Shown here: piece after piece, positions 51,106-60,970 of the stretch
Layout: every line of letters starts with the position of its first letter
How positions within the stretch are numbered: the stretch's first letter is position 1
Assembly: GCF_002304005.1 (NCBI RefSeq)
Contig: NZ_MRCQ01000001.1
Span: 1-64,000, forward strand
Length of the DNA stretch: 64,000 nt
From: Flavobacterium sp. ACN6
GTDB taxonomy: Bacteria > Bacteroidota > Bacteroidia > Flavobacteriales > Flavobacteriaceae
Direction: 5' to 3'
Notes under the pieces: model-generated
The model's database searches: none
What the model was told of the DNA's origin: nothing
Seen by the model: only the letters and a program-made list of their open reading frames with translations
Made by a program: the position numbers and the translations under genes

Positions 51106-52206
51106 TTAATTATCAACGGCGGTTTTTCTTGTTCTCCATCTAAATTTCCGCGGCACATGATTGCCCATTAAATAACCCCAAGGCGCAAGTGATTCAATTC
51201 TATCAAATATTATTTTTAGGATAGCTAGAAGCGGAATGGCTAAGAACATTCCGGCAATTCCAGCTGCGGCGCCCCCGACAATGATTCCCATGATGGAAAC
51301 AAATGCATTGATTTCTACTTTAGAATTAATAATTAAAGGCACAAGCAGATTATTATCAATAAATTGAACAATTATATTTACAATCAGAATTCCTAAAATT
51401 ACCGATGTATCTGCAGATCCGGTTAAAGATGCCAAAACGGTAATAATTCCAGCGATTAAAATTCCGATATATGGAATCAGATTTAAAATACCGGTAATCA
51501 ATCCCAATAAAATAAAATATTTAATGCCGATAATCCATAAACCTATACTGGTTAGCACGGAAACGACAATCATTTCAATAATTAAACTTACGATATATTT
51601 ATTTACAGAAACTTTTATCTGCGAAAGGATATCTTTTAAAACTGGATGATTTTTTGGGCTTATCAGCTTTGCTAAAAACAGTTTAAAATGTTCTTTATAT
51701 ATCAAAAATAGAAACGTATAAATAATGATAATCGTACTATCCAAAAGAACATCGCTAATTGATATTAGGGAAGAAACAATTGTGGCCTGACCATTTTTAA
51801 CGGAATCTTTAGTAACCGTATCTATATATTTCTTTTGTTCTCCGATACTTACCTGAAAGTTCTCCCTAATAAATTTATGTATTTCTATAATAAAAGAATT
51901 AGCATTTTTCTTTATCGTATCAAAATCATTGGCCATATACGTAACCTGATAGGAAATGAAGACCAGAATTCCGACGATAAAAGATAAGAAAATCAGTAGG
52001 CAGACTATTGCTGCAAGATGTCTGGGAAATTTAAATTTTGTGTTTAGAAAAGTAAATATTGGCAGTAATAAAACGGCAAATAAAAAGGCCAGTAAAACTG
52101 GTGTTAGAATATCTTTTCCAGTACAAAAAATAAATGCAAAACAAATTAAAGTAACCAGAATAAAGCACAGTTTTGCATAAAAAGGTAAAGTAATAGACCG
52201 AGTCAT
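51106..52206 (-). CDS. AI-2E family transporter
   Basis: A 366-aa membrane protein of the PerM/YdiK/TqsA group. The start (SITLPFYAKLCFILVTLICF) and the conserved end block LIGILNLIPYIGILIAGI (about residues 240-255) and IIVGGAAAGIAGMFLAIPLLAIL match the family, with seven to eight helices. Members include AI-2 exporters and sodium/proton antiporters; no substrate is assigned. It lies downstream of an MscS-type gene on the same strand. Confidence 0.88.
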   Translation of the reverse strand: MTRSITLPFYAKLCFILVTLICFAFIFCTGKDILTPVLLAFLFAVLLLPIFTFLNTKFKFPRHLAAIVCLLIFLSFIVGILVFISYQVTYMANDFDTIKKNANSFIIEIHKFIRENFQVSIGEQKKYIDTVTKDSVKNGQATIVSSLISISDVLLDSTIIIIYTFLFLIYKEHFKLFLAKLISPKNHPVLKDILSQIKVSVNKYIVSLIIEMIVVSVLTSIGLWIIGIKYFILLGLITGILNLIPYIGILIAGIITVLASLTGSADTSVILGILIVNIIVQFIDNNLLVPLIINSKVEINAFVSIMGIIVGGAAAGIAGMFLAIPLLAILKIIFDRIESLAPWGYLMGNHVPRKFRWRTRKTAVDN

Positions 52207-52308
52207 TTTGTAAAGATTTAGCTGAATTTATAAAACAAATATTACACTTTATCTGCTATTTTTTGTTCCAGCTTTTCTTTTCGGCGTTATACAATTCCCA
52301 TTATGTTT

Positions 52309-52839
52309 TTAATCAAAAAATTCTCTTTCCTCATATCTGGCAGGAATTATAGAAATTCCTTTTTGCAATAATAAATTGTTTGGAAAAATAATTTTCTCGC
52401 CTTCTTTAGTTTTTAAACTTACATGAAAGGTGTTTATGTCTTCTATTTCCGCTTCAATCGGGAAATCTTTATCGTGTATTTTTATGGTGTCTCCAATTCT
52501 AAACGGAAAGGAAAAGAATAAAATCATTCCCGAAGTAATGTTGCTTAAAATAGACCATTGCGCAAACATCGCAACTCCAATTACGGTCGCAATAGAAGAA
52601 ATAGTAATAAATATATCCTGTGTTTCAACTCCCCAAACGACGATTAAACTTGTGGTAACCAATATATTCATTAAAATATTAATGTACTTGATTACCAAAT
52701 TGGTTCGATGTTCAAACAAGTGACTTGTCGAAGCAAATTGCTTGATTAATTTGGCAATAATCATTCTAAGAACAACAAGAACAAGAATAAGAATTATGGT
52801 GGCTAATATTTCGCGGCTGTACTCTTTAACGGAAAACAT
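52309..52839 (-). CDS. Small MscS-type mechanosensitive channel
   Basis: A 176-aa protein of minimal MscS type: three hydrophobic segments in the first 90 residues, the pore-lining region AMFAQWSILSNITSGMILFF, then a beta domain beginning FPFRIGDTIKIHD. It is shorter than E. coli MscS (286 aa) and lacks most of the C-terminal domain. It opens when membrane tension rises, releasing solutes. The gene is 10 nt after maf and belongs to that operon. Confidence 0.85.
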   Translation of the reverse strand: MFSVKEYSREILATIILILVLVVLRMIIAKLIKQFASTSHLFEHRTNLVIKYINILMNILVTTSLIVVWGVETQDIFITISSIATVIGVAMFAQWSILSNITSGMILFFSFPFRIGDTIKIHDKDFPIEAEIEDINTFHVSLKTKEGEKIIFPNNLLLQKGISIIPARYEEREFFD

Positions 52840-52849
52840 AAATTATTTT

Positions 52850-53434
52850 TTACACTAAAGTACTCAAAAAATCGTAAACTTTGGCTGTCGGAAGTCCCAT
52901 AACATTTGTATAAGAACCTTCTACTTTTGCAACTGCCATAAAACCAAACCATTCCTGAATGCCGTAAGCTCCAGCTTTATCATAAGGTTTGTAATTTTCG
53001 ATGTAGTATAAGATAGCTTCGTCAGATAAATCATTAAAAGTAACTTTCGTGATGTCGTGCAGCAGGGTAGAACCTTCATTAGTTTTAAAGCACACAGATG
53101 TAATTACTTCATGAGTCGTGTTAGACATCGATTTAATCATTTCAAAAGCTTCTTCGGCGTTTTTTGGTTTTCCCAGCGCTTTATTTTGATGCCACACAAT
53201 AGTATCACTGGTCACCAAAATTTCATTTTCGATTAGTTCACCATCAAAGGCTTTGGCTTTTAGTTCTGCCAGATAATCGGTGATTGCGGCAGCTTTTAAT
53301 TCTGGCGGATAAATTTCTTCGACATCTTTTAAGCGAATTTCAAAATCAAGATCTAAATCCTTAAAAAACTGCTGTCTTCTTGGAGAACCAGAAGCTAAAA
53401 TGATTTTGTATTTTTTTAGTTTTTCTTTAAGCAT
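52850..53434 (-). CDS. maf: Maf-family nucleotide pyrophosphatase
   Basis: A 194-aa house-cleaning enzyme. The signature LASGSPRRQQFFKDL (about 15-29) is the Maf nucleotide-binding loop, and ILVTSDTIVWHQNKALGKPK carries the catalytic Asp and Lys. C-terminal YDKAGAYGIQEWFGFMAV is the other conserved block. It hydrolyses non-canonical or canonical NTPs to NMP and PPi. It overlaps the prenyltransferase gene by 8 nt. Confidence 0.94.
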   Translation of the reverse strand: MLKEKLKKYKIILASGSPRRQQFFKDLDLDFEIRLKDVEEIYPPELKAAAITDYLAELKAKAFDGELIENEILVTSDTIVWHQNKALGKPKNAEEAFEMIKSMSNTTHEVITSVCFKTNEGSTLLHDITKVTFNDLSDEAILYYIENYKPYDKAGAYGIQEWFGFMAVAKVEGSYTNVMGLPTAKVYDFLSTLV

Positions 53435-54353
53435 TGTATTTGATATTTAAGGCAATAACCAGAATTGATAAAATTCCGAAGAACAAAATAAGTTTTAAAA
53501 TCGTACTCAAATGATGAAAATCTTTTTGAGATTTTGCAGTAAATATTTTTACGATAAAATATAATAGAGGTGCTAAAACGGTAACAAAAGAATAAAAAAC
53601 AGCTAGGTAAAGCTTGTTTTCCATGAAATAAATATTGCAGTAAAGTGCAGATAATATAAAGGCAATAACAGCAAATCCTAAAGCGATTTTTGCGGCTCTA
53701 TTAATTCCAATAGCAATCGGTAAAGTATTCATTCCTTGATTATAATCTCCATTTACATCTTCAATATCTTTAACAATTTCACGGATAAAATTAATCATGA
53801 AAGCAAACAAAGCATAATCTGTCAATATAGAAAAAAGACTCGCCATTTGTGCTTGATTTTGACCGTTCGTTGCTGGAAAAAGATCAAAAACACCAATAAT
53901 TAAAACACTGACAGCAAGAAGCAGAGCGACTACAAAATTGCCCAGAATCATGATTTGCTTTAAAGTTGTCGCGTAAAAATATAAAAGCGAGGCAATAAGA
54001 ATAAAAAGTGAAGCAAATGTAGGCCTCAAAATAATATTCGATAAAATAAAACCAATAGCAACACCAGAAATATTTAAACCAATATAAATGTTGTAAGCTG
54101 CTGTTTCGCTTATTCCTTTACCCACCACAACATCATTTGGTTTATTGATGCTGTCGCTTGCAACATCATAAATATTATTAATAACATAACCCGCTGCTGC
54201 CAGTAAAACGGTGCTTAAAACTAATAATCCGTACTGCCAGTCAGACAAAGCCAAAGGAATGTCCTGTTGTTTTAAAAAAGCATAACGAAAGAGAAACTGC
54301 ATAAAAGCAAGCATCAACAGGTTTTTATAACGAATAAGTTTTAGAAATTTCAT
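53427..54353 (-). CDS. UbiA-family prenyltransferase
   Basis: A 308-aa intramembrane prenyltransferase with about nine helices. The first Asp-rich motif is NNIYDVASDSINKPND (about residues 60-75), the second is DIEDVNGDYNQGMNT near residue 198. In Bacteroidota such proteins are often annotated as geranylgeranylglycerol-phosphate geranylgeranyltransferases, but the acceptor cannot be inferred here. It sits between the KdsC-like and maf genes, overlapping maf by 8 nt. The 74 nt upstream contains a GGTTCTGAGG simple repeat. Confidence 0.88.
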   Translation of the reverse strand: MKFLKLIRYKNLLMLAFMQFLFRYAFLKQQDIPLALSDWQYGLLVLSTVLLAAAGYVINNIYDVASDSINKPNDVVVGKGISETAAYNIYIGLNISGVAIGFILSNIILRPTFASLFILIASLLYFYATTLKQIMILGNFVVALLLAVSVLIIGVFDLFPATNGQNQAQMASLFSILTDYALFAFMINFIREIVKDIEDVNGDYNQGMNTLPIAIGINRAAKIALGFAVIAFILSALYCNIYFMENKLYLAVFYSFVTVLAPLLYFIVKIFTAKSQKDFHHLSTILKLILFFGILSILVIALNIKYNA

Positions 54354-54427
54354 TTTTTTTTTAGGTTCTGAGGGGCTAAGGTTCTAAGGTTCTGAGGTTT
54401 TTATTTTCTGAAAACTGCGGCAAAACT

Positions 54428-54955
54428 TTAATCGTGTTTCCCATTAAAATACTCCATCCATTTTCCTTGTACTTTCATAACTTGTTCAATTACATCTCTT
54501 ACCGCGCCGCGTCCGCCTTTTACATGCGAAATATAACGGCAGATATTTTTAATTTCTGGACTCGCATCTTGCGGGCAGGTTGGAAGTCCAACTAATTTCA
54601 TAACATGAAAATCGGGAATATCATCTCCCATATACAACACATTTTCAGGTTTAATATCATAAAGATCAGTATATGACGCAAAAGTTTTAACTTTATCAGG
54701 AGTTCCTAAATGAATGTCTTTGATGCCTAAGTTTTGAAGTCGAATGCGAACGCCTTCATTGCTGCCGCCAGAAATAACGCATACATGGTAACCGCTTTCA
54801 ATTGCTGCTTTCATGGCAAAACCATCACGAATATTCATTGTTCTTAACATTTCACCTTCGTTGGTTACAAAAACAGAACTGTCTGTAAGTACGCCGTCTA
54901 CATCAAAAACAAAGGTTGTGATGTCATTCATTATTTCTTTATAACTTTTTGCCAT
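54428..54955 (-). CDS. KdsC-type HAD phosphatase
   Basis: A 175-aa HAD-IIIA protein. Motif I is FVFDVDGVLTDSSVFV (about residues 15-30); RDGFAMKAAIESGYHVCVIS follows, and motif IV is VLYMGDDIPDFHVM. This is the KdsC type, which dephosphorylates 3-deoxy-D-manno-octulosonate 8-phosphate to supply Kdo for lipopolysaccharide. It overlaps the upstream DUF2520 gene by 17 nt. The substrate is inferred from family. Confidence 0.87.
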   Translation of the reverse strand: MAKSYKEIMNDITTFVFDVDGVLTDSSVFVTNEGEMLRTMNIRDGFAMKAAIESGYHVCVISGGSNEGVRIRLQNLGIKDIHLGTPDKVKTFASYTDLYDIKPENVLYMGDDIPDFHVMKLVGLPTCPQDASPEIKNICRYISHVKGGRGAVRDVIEQVMKVQGKWMEYFNGKHD

Positions 54956-55700
54956 TATGCTGTATAGATTGTGTTAGAATTTTATAGATATTTTTTTTGT
55001 TTTCATTTTGTAAAAAAGCCAAATGCGAATCGATTGTAACCGAATCATTGCGTTTAGCGGGTCCTGTCTGCGCATCAGCTGGATCAAGCGTATTGATTTT
55101 ATCTGCTGTTTCCTGAATTAAAGGTTTTAAAATAGCAAAAGGAACTTGATTTTCTTCACAGATTTCTTCTCCAATCTGGTATAAATGATTAGTGAAATTA
55201 TTCACAAAAACAGCCGCAACATGAAGCGCTTTTCGCTGTTCTGAGTTTATCAAATAAACAGCGGTAGAGATACTTTTAGCTGCCGTATCCAAAAGATTAA
55301 AGTCGGCTGTGTTTTCTGCTTCCAGACAAAAAGGAATAATCGAATAATCAACGTTTTTATTCTTAGAAAAAGTCTGAAGCGGATAAAATACACCACGACG
55401 ATTTTTTTCATCTAAAACATCGATTGAAGATGTTCCAGAAGTATGTACGACAAATTGATTGTTGAAGGGAAGCTGTTCTGAAACTTCAGAAATTGCATTA
55501 TCTGAAACTGCAATTATATGCAGGTCAGCGGGTTGTAATTCATTCAAATCGGTAACAATCTTATCGTAATCAACTAGGTGAAGCAAAGCTTCTTTATTTC
55601 TCGAAAAAACCTGTTTAATTTCTACAGTTTTACTTGCTCCAAAAGCTTTTATCAAATGTTGTGCAACATTTCCGGAACCGATTATTGTTATCTGAATCAT
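54939..55700 (-). CDS. DUF2520 Rossmann-fold oxidoreductase-like protein
   Basis: A 253-aa protein. The N-terminal Rossmann loop is IIGSGNVAQHLIKAF (about 6-20), and FVVHTSGTSSIDVL and GVFYPLQTFSK are typical of DUF2520 proteins, which resemble 6-phosphogluconate dehydrogenase-type reductases. The C-terminal helical part includes ALHVAAVFVNNFTNHLYQIG. The substrate is unknown. I chose the ATG at 55700 over the TTG at 55775, which adds 25 residues before the Rossmann start. It is the first gene of the cluster running to mscS. Confidence 0.85.
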   Translation of the reverse strand: MIQITIIGSGNVAQHLIKAFGASKTVEIKQVFSRNKEALLHLVDYDKIVTDLNELQPADLHIIAVSDNAISEVSEQLPFNNQFVVHTSGTSSIDVLDEKNRRGVFYPLQTFSKNKNVDYSIIPFCLEAENTADFNLLDTAAKSISTAVYLINSEQRKALHVAAVFVNNFTNHLYQIGEEICEENQVPFAILKPLIQETADKINTLDPADAQTGPAKRNDSVTIDSHLAFLQNENKKNIYKILTQSIQHNGKKL

Positions 55701-56033
55701 AAGAGCAAAATTAGTATTATTTTTTATAAAGATAATTTGTAACGAAAAGTTTTGTCGCAGATTATAACGTTTCAAATAATTTTTATTTGAAGTTCTGTTT
55801 TGTAATTATCAAAGCTAAAGTACAATAATCTTATTTTGGTATTTTTAGTAAATAGGAAATGAAAAACGAAGAGAAACTATTGATTGGTATTTTTGTAAGT
55901 ATAAAGTTATGTTTCTGAGAATTTGGTCAATTTTTGTATTATATATTTGGTTTTTATTAACAAAATACACCTGCTTCAAATCAACATTTTTAAGTACTTT
56001 TGTGCCACTTTTATACAATGTAATTCCTTAAAA

Positions 56034-59000
56034 ATGGATAAAAAAATATTCTCTTTTTTGTTTTCTACACGATTAATGGCTGTTCTTTTTTTAACATTCG
56101 CAATTGCAATGGGTGTTGGAACTTTTATCGAAAGTAAATACAATACCGATACAGCCAGAATACTTATTTACAATACTTGGTGGTTTGAGGCGATAATGTT
56201 CGTTTTTATGATCAATTTCTTCGGAAACATTAAACGTTATCAATTGCTAAAAAAAGAAAAATGGGCGACCTTATTACTCCATTTGTCTTTTATTTTTATT
56301 CTTTTAGGAGCTTTTATTACACGATATATTAGTTATGAAGGAATGATGCCTATTCGCGAAGGCGCGGCAGAAAATCAGGTTTATTCAGATAAAACTTTTT
56401 TAACCATTTTTGTTGATGGTGAATATAAAGGGGAAATGAAGAGAAGGGTTTTTGAAAAAAGTCTTTTATTTTCTCCTGTTACAAATAATGATTTCAATAT
56501 TTCTGGAAAGTTTGACGAAACTCCATTCGAAGTAACGTACTCTAATTATATAATGGGAGCGAAGGAAGTGGTTAAACCAGATCCAAACGGAACTTTATAT
56601 CTTAAATTAGTTGAAGCTGGTTCAGGCGGACGTGAAGAACATTACTTAAAAGAAGGTGAAGTTCAGAACATTCATAATGTTTTATTTGCTTTGAATAAAC
56701 CAACTGACGGAGCAATTAACATCAATACAACTGGAGAAAAATATACGATCCAAACTCCTTTTGAAGGTGAATTTATGCGAATGGCAGATCAATTTAAAGG
56801 AAAAGTATCGAAAGATAATGTACAGCCTTTAATGATGCGTTCTTTATATAGTATTGGTGATATCCGTATCGTATTCCCTGATCCTGCAATGAAAGGAAAA
56901 GTAGAATATGAATCAAATAACGACTATAAAGCTAAATCTCATACAGATGCTTTGGTAGTGAAAGTTAAAGCAGAAGGACAAGAAAAAGAAGTGATGTTGA
57001 TGGGCTCTAAAGGTCAGGTTGGAGAAGCTAAAACTGTAAAAATTGGCAATATTGAATATTCGTTGTTCTACGGAAGTAAAGCTTATATTTTACCATTTAA
57101 AGTAAAATTGAACGATTTTATAGCTGAAAAATATCCTGGAACAGAAAAAAGTTATTCTTCTTATAAAAGTAAAGTAACAGTTCAGGATTCTACTGAAACT
57201 TTTGATGCAGATATTTTTATGAATCACGTTTTAGATCATAAAGGATACCGTTTCTTTCAATCTTCATTTGATCCAGATGAAAAAGGAACTGTATTATCTG
57301 TAAACCATGATTTCTGGGGAACTTCTTTAACTTATTTTGGATACTTTATGCTTTATATAGGTTTAATGGCAATTATGTTTACCAAACATTCTCGTTTTGG
57401 TGACTTGAAAAAGAAACTTGACGGGGTTAAAAAGAAAAAAGAAAAACTAATTACAATTTTAGTTTTAATGTTGAGTTTGAGTGGTTTTGCACAGCAATCA
57501 CCACATGTTCATTCTCATGACCATGATCACGATCATGCTGCTGATCCAAATGATCACGCTAATCACGTTACTGCACCTCCAAGCAAGAAACAATTAGATT
57601 CTTTATTGAATATTTATAAAGCGCCAGAAGCTCATGCGGCAAAATTTGGACGTTTGATTATTCAGGATGCGGGCGGAAGAATGAAGCCTATCAATACATT
57701 TTCTTCTGAATTACTTCGTAAAGTAAGCCACGATGACAAATACAACGGAATGAATTCTGATCAGGTATTCTTGTCTATGACACAATACGCTCAGGTTTGG
57801 ATTCAAATTCCTTTGATTTATATTAAATCTGGAAATGATAGTATTCGTAAAATAATTGGTATTGATTCAAAAGATAAATATGCTCCATTTGTAAAATTCT
57901 TTGATGAGCAGGGAAATTATAAGTTATCTCCTTATTTAGATGCTGCATATAAGGCTGCAAATCCAAATCAATTTGAGAAAGATTATATCGAAACAGATAA
58001 AAAAGTAAACTTGATGGAGTCTGCTTTAAGTGGTAGTATTTTAAGAATATTTCCAGTTCCAAATGATCCAAATCACAAATGGGTTTCTTATTTAGAGCGT
58101 AATAATAATGGATTTAAAGGAATGGATTCTACTTATGTAAATCAAATTCTGCCTCTATATTTTAGTGCTTTAAACAATGGTTCAATTGCCAAAAACTTTG
58201 ACACAGCCGATAATTTAGTAGAAAGTATCAATGGCTTTCAAAAGAAATTCGGAGGAAAAGTAAGGCCAAGCGAACAAAAAATTGATGCAGAGATTGCCTA
58301 TAACAAATACGACGTTTTTCAAAAATTACCGTATTGGTATATTACAGTAGCAAGCTTTATGTTCATTTTTATTATTGTAAACATCTTCTTTGAGAAAAAG
58401 TGGCTTCGTATTACGATAAATGCATTCCATATTATGGTTGGATTGCTATTTGCGGTTCATACCGTAGGATTAATTGCACGTTGGTATATTTCTGGCCACG
58501 CGCCATGGAGTAATGCTTATGAAGCAATCGTTTATGTAGCTTGGTCAACAATGTTCTTCGGATTGGCTTTTGACAGAAAATCAAAATTAACAGTGGCATC
58601 ATCTGCTTTTGTTACGGCTATGATTTTAATGGCTGCTTACATGAACTGGATTGATCCTGAAATTGCAAACTTACAGCCAGTTCTTAACTCGTATTGGTTA
58701 ATGATTCACGTTGCAGTTATTGTAGGTAGTTATGGTCCAACTGCATTAGGTTTTATTTTAGGTTTTGTTGCATTACTATTGATTTTCTTTACAACTGAGA
58801 AAAATAAAGCCAAAATGGAACTTAATTTAAAAGAGATTACCTATATCAACGAAATGGCTGTAACTATTGGTTTGATCATGCTGACTATTGGAAACTTCTT
58901 AGGAGGACAATGGGCAAACGAAAGCTGGGGACGTTACTGGGGCTGGGATCCAAAAGAAACTTGGGCTCTAATCTCGATTATGATTTATGCGTTTGTAATT

Positions 59001-59249
59001 CACGCTCGTTTTGTTCCTGCTTTAAGAGGAAAATGGTTTTTTAACTTAATGACGATGTTTGCATTTGTTTCCATTCTATTTACTTATTATGGAGTAAATT
59101 TCCACTTAGTTGGTTTACACTCTTACGCAAGCGGAGAAGCGCATTCATTAAGCTGGGTTTATTATTGTTTGATCTCAATTTCTGTAATTGGAGCAGTTAC
59201 TTATCCAAAATATAGAAAATACTATAAAAGTAAAAAAGTAAAAAAATAG
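56034..59249 (+). CDS. ccsBA: Fused cytochrome c synthesis protein (ResB-CcsA)
   Basis: A 1071-aa system II cytochrome c synthetase. The ResB-like N-terminal half starts FSFLFSTRLMAVLFLTFAIA, with GTFIESKYNTDTAR. A periplasmic part runs to about residue 430. A second signal-like helix near 475 (LITILVLMLSLSGFAQQ) precedes a His-rich linker (about 490-512). The CcsA half has the WWD heme-handling motif WGRYWGWDPKETWAL near residue 965 and conserved His positions. It moves heme to the periplasm and attaches it to CxxCH motifs. I chose ATG 56034 over the TTG at 55923. Confidence 0.93.
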   Translation: MDKKIFSFLFSTRLMAVLFLTFAIAMGVGTFIESKYNTDTARILIYNTWWFEAIMFVFMINFFGNIKRYQLLKKEKWATLLLHLSFIFILLGAFITRYISYEGMMPIREGAAENQVYSDKTFLTIFVDGEYKGEMKRRVFEKSLLFSPVTNNDFNISGKFDETPFEVTYSNYIMGAKEVVKPDPNGTLYLKLVEAGSGGREEHYLKEGEVQNIHNVLFALNKPTDGAININTTGEKYTIQTPFEGEFMRMADQFKGKVSKDNVQPLMMRSLYSIGDIRIVFPDPAMKGKVEYESNNDYKAKSHTDALVVKVKAEGQEKEVMLMGSKGQVGEAKTVKIGNIEYSLFYGSKAYILPFKVKLNDFIAEKYPGTEKSYSSYKSKVTVQDSTETFDADIFMNHVLDHKGYRFFQSSFDPDEKGTVLSVNHDFWGTSLTYFGYFMLYIGLMAIMFTKHSRFGDLKKKLDGVKKKKEKLITILVLMLSLSGFAQQSPHVHSHDHDHDHAADPNDHANHVTAPPSKKQLDSLLNIYKAPEAHAAKFGRLIIQDAGGRMKPINTFSSELLRKVSHDDKYNGMNSDQVFLSMTQYAQVWIQIPLIYIKSGNDSIRKIIGIDSKDKYAPFVKFFDEQGNYKLSPYLDAAYKAANPNQFEKDYIETDKKVNLMESALSGSILRIFPVPNDPNHKWVSYLERNNNGFKGMDSTYVNQILPLYFSALNNGSIAKNFDTADNLVESINGFQKKFGGKVRPSEQKIDAEIAYNKYDVFQKLPYWYITVASFMFIFIIVNIFFEKKWLRITINAFHIMVGLLFAVHTVGLIARWYISGHAPWSNAYEAIVYVAWSTMFFGLAFDRKSKLTVASSAFVTAMILMAAYMNWIDPEIANLQPVLNSYWLMIHVAVIVGSYGPTALGFILGFVALLLIFFTTEKNKAKMELNLKEITYINEMAVTIGLIMLTIGNFLGGQWANESWGRYWGWDPKETWALISIMIYAFVIHARFVPALRGKWFFNLMTMFAFVSILFTYYGVNFHLVGLHSYASGEAHSLSWVYYCLISISVIGAVTYPKYRKYYKSKKVKK

Positions 59250-59280
59250 ATAATTAAATTAATTATTGATTCAGATAAAG

Positions 59281-59311
59281 AAGGTTCGACATAACGTTGA
59301 ACCTTTTTTTG
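59281..59311 (+). terminator. Terminator after ccsBA
   Basis: AAGGTTC and GAACCTT arms, nearly contiguous with GAC/GTT pairs, around a short loop, then seven T residues. Confidence 0.75.
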
Positions 59312-59329
59312 TTTAATTTCTATATCAAC

Positions 59330-60067
59330 TTAATCTGAAAATTTACCCGTAAGAAGCAAAATTATACCTGTAATAAAAAAAATACAAATCAAAAAAATAA
59401 TATGGCTTAATAAAGATAAAAAGAAAGCTTTTGTTTTGGATAATTTGTTGAAAAACTGAATGTTTGTCCAAAATATTAATATCATACCAATCAAGTAAGT
59501 TACAAACGAGAACTGCTGTAAGTGATTGGTATTGTTGAGATAAAATAATATAGGAAAAGTTATTATTTGAACAAAAAGTCTTTGTGATGCTTTAAAAGTA
59601 TTCAATACAAAAAGCTCAACAAAGTTATATCCCTGATTTCGGAAAACAATAAATGTTCCGATAGTATATAAAGGTATTGTAGCAATAGTTACCCAAGAAA
59701 AATGTGTTGCCGTCCATTCATTTATAGTTTTGTAATCCAGCGTATCATCTTGTGATTCATTTATAAAATAATTGATATGAAAATAGTGATACAGAAAACC
59801 ATAAAGTGTACCCAAAAGAACAACTAAAGACAGCGGTTTGAAATGCCTGACTCTTTTGCCTTCAATAAATTCGCGTATAGAATTTCCAGGTCTTGTAAAT
59901 AACTGCCCTAAAGAATATAGGATCCCTTTATCAAAATGCAGTAAACCATGCTGTATATCATGCCATAAAAAATGAGAATTTATTTTATGGGTATCTGCTG
60001 GCTGACCGCAGTTATTACAGTAATGACCATTAAAAACCTGATGGCAATTTTTACATACAATTTCCAT
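59330..60067 (-). CDS. DUF3667 membrane protein with zinc ribbon
   Basis: A 245-aa protein. It begins with a zinc-ribbon (CKNCHQVFNGHYCNNCGQ: C5, C8, C17, C20), then a cytoplasmic stretch with HDIQHGLLHFDKGILYSLGQ and the DUF3667 segment PGNSIREFIEGKRVRHFKP, then about five membrane helices. The function is unknown. It is convergent with ccsBA and is transcribed alone. Confidence 0.88.
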   Translation of the reverse strand: MEIVCKNCHQVFNGHYCNNCGQPADTHKINSHFLWHDIQHGLLHFDKGILYSLGQLFTRPGNSIREFIEGKRVRHFKPLSLVVLLGTLYGFLYHYFHINYFINESQDDTLDYKTINEWTATHFSWVTIATIPLYTIGTFIVFRNQGYNFVELFVLNTFKASQRLFVQIITFPILFYLNNTNHLQQFSFVTYLIGMILIFWTNIQFFNKLSKTKAFFLSLLSHIIFLICIFFITGIILLLTGKFSD

Positions 60068-60129
60068 TTACAATTCGATTTATAGTTATAAATTACTGAC
60101 TTACATGTTATTAAAAATAGTAAAAAAAA

Positions 60130-60163
60130 AAAACGCATATTAAATTTAATATGCGTTTTTCGT
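60130..60163 (-). terminator. Terminator of the sigma/anti-sigma operon
   Basis: AAAAACGCATATTAA and TTAATATGCGTTTTT form a 15-bp stem around a 2- to 4-nt loop, with T residues on the minus strand. It is 19 nt after the anti-sigma stop. Confidence 0.8.
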
Positions 60164-60181
60164 TTTTATAAAAGATTAAGT

Positions 60182-60970
60182 TTAAACTTTTCCTAAAGTA
60201 TAAAGTTGTTCCATTGTAGGAGTTAAACTTCCTCCAGCAGGTTCCAGTGTAATTCCGAAAGCTTCTGCAGAATCGGTTTGACTTACAGCAAAGATTTTTT
60301 GTGTATTTCCTTCAAAATTATCCAGTAAACCAATACTTGTTGGTGTAAGAACAGGACTTAATTTTAAAGACCAAACTTGGTAAACCATTCCTTTTGGAGG
60401 TGCCGGCAGACCGGCAGCATCAATATAAGTCGTTTTTGTTTCTTTGTTCCAATATACTTTTGCAAAAGAGGAAGGAGAAACAGCCTGACCGCCCAGAGTT
60501 ACACCAGTATTTTTAATATCTCTTACGATACTTAGGTTTTTCTCAGTTTGTTTATTCTGCTGATCTAAGTACGCAAATTCTCTTTGAATTTTATTTTTTT
60601 CATTTCCAACAGTAGAGATTGCGTCTTGAGTTTTGTTTAATTCTAAGGTTTGGTAACCTAAACCTAGCAATAACAATACAGCTGCAGCCCAGCCCACATA
60701 TTGAGACCAGTTTGAAGCGGGTTTCATGTCGACTACTTTACCGTGTTTAAGTTCTAAACGAGCTTTTATTTTTTCAAAATTCTCCACAGAATGGAAAGGG
60801 GAGAAGCTCGATGATAAAGCTATAATGGCCTTTTCGATCGAAATAATCTCCTGATCAACATTAGGATTATTTTTTGCCAGTTCAGCTATTTCTAGGTTTT
60901 CCTTTTCGCTCAATAAGCCATAAACGTACAACTCTAGAATTCCTGATTCTATATATTCTTGTGCTTCCAT
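60182..60970 (-). CDS. Anti-sigma factor (RskA type)
   Basis: A 262-aa protein. The N-terminal 75 residues (ESGILELYVYGLLSEKENLE) are the sigma-binding part, one membrane helix follows (YVGWAAAVLLLLGLGYQTL, about 90-108), then a coiled coil and a periplasmic RskA-C domain (WNKETKTTYIDAAGLPAPPK, GMVYQVWSLKLSPVLTP and a C-terminal GITLEPAGGSLTPTMEQLYT). It overlaps the sigma gene by 1 nt and should hold that factor inactive until an envelope signal. Confidence 0.92.
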   Translation of the reverse strand: MEAQEYIESGILELYVYGLLSEKENLEIAELAKNNPNVDQEIISIEKAIIALSSSFSPFHSVENFEKIKARLELKHGKVVDMKPASNWSQYVGWAAAVLLLLGLGYQTLELNKTQDAISTVGNEKNKIQREFAYLDQQNKQTEKNLSIVRDIKNTGVTLGGQAVSPSSFAKVYWNKETKTTYIDAAGLPAPPKGMVYQVWSLKLSPVLTPTSIGLLDNFEGNTQKIFAVSQTDSAEAFGITLEPAGGSLTPTMEQLYTLGKV

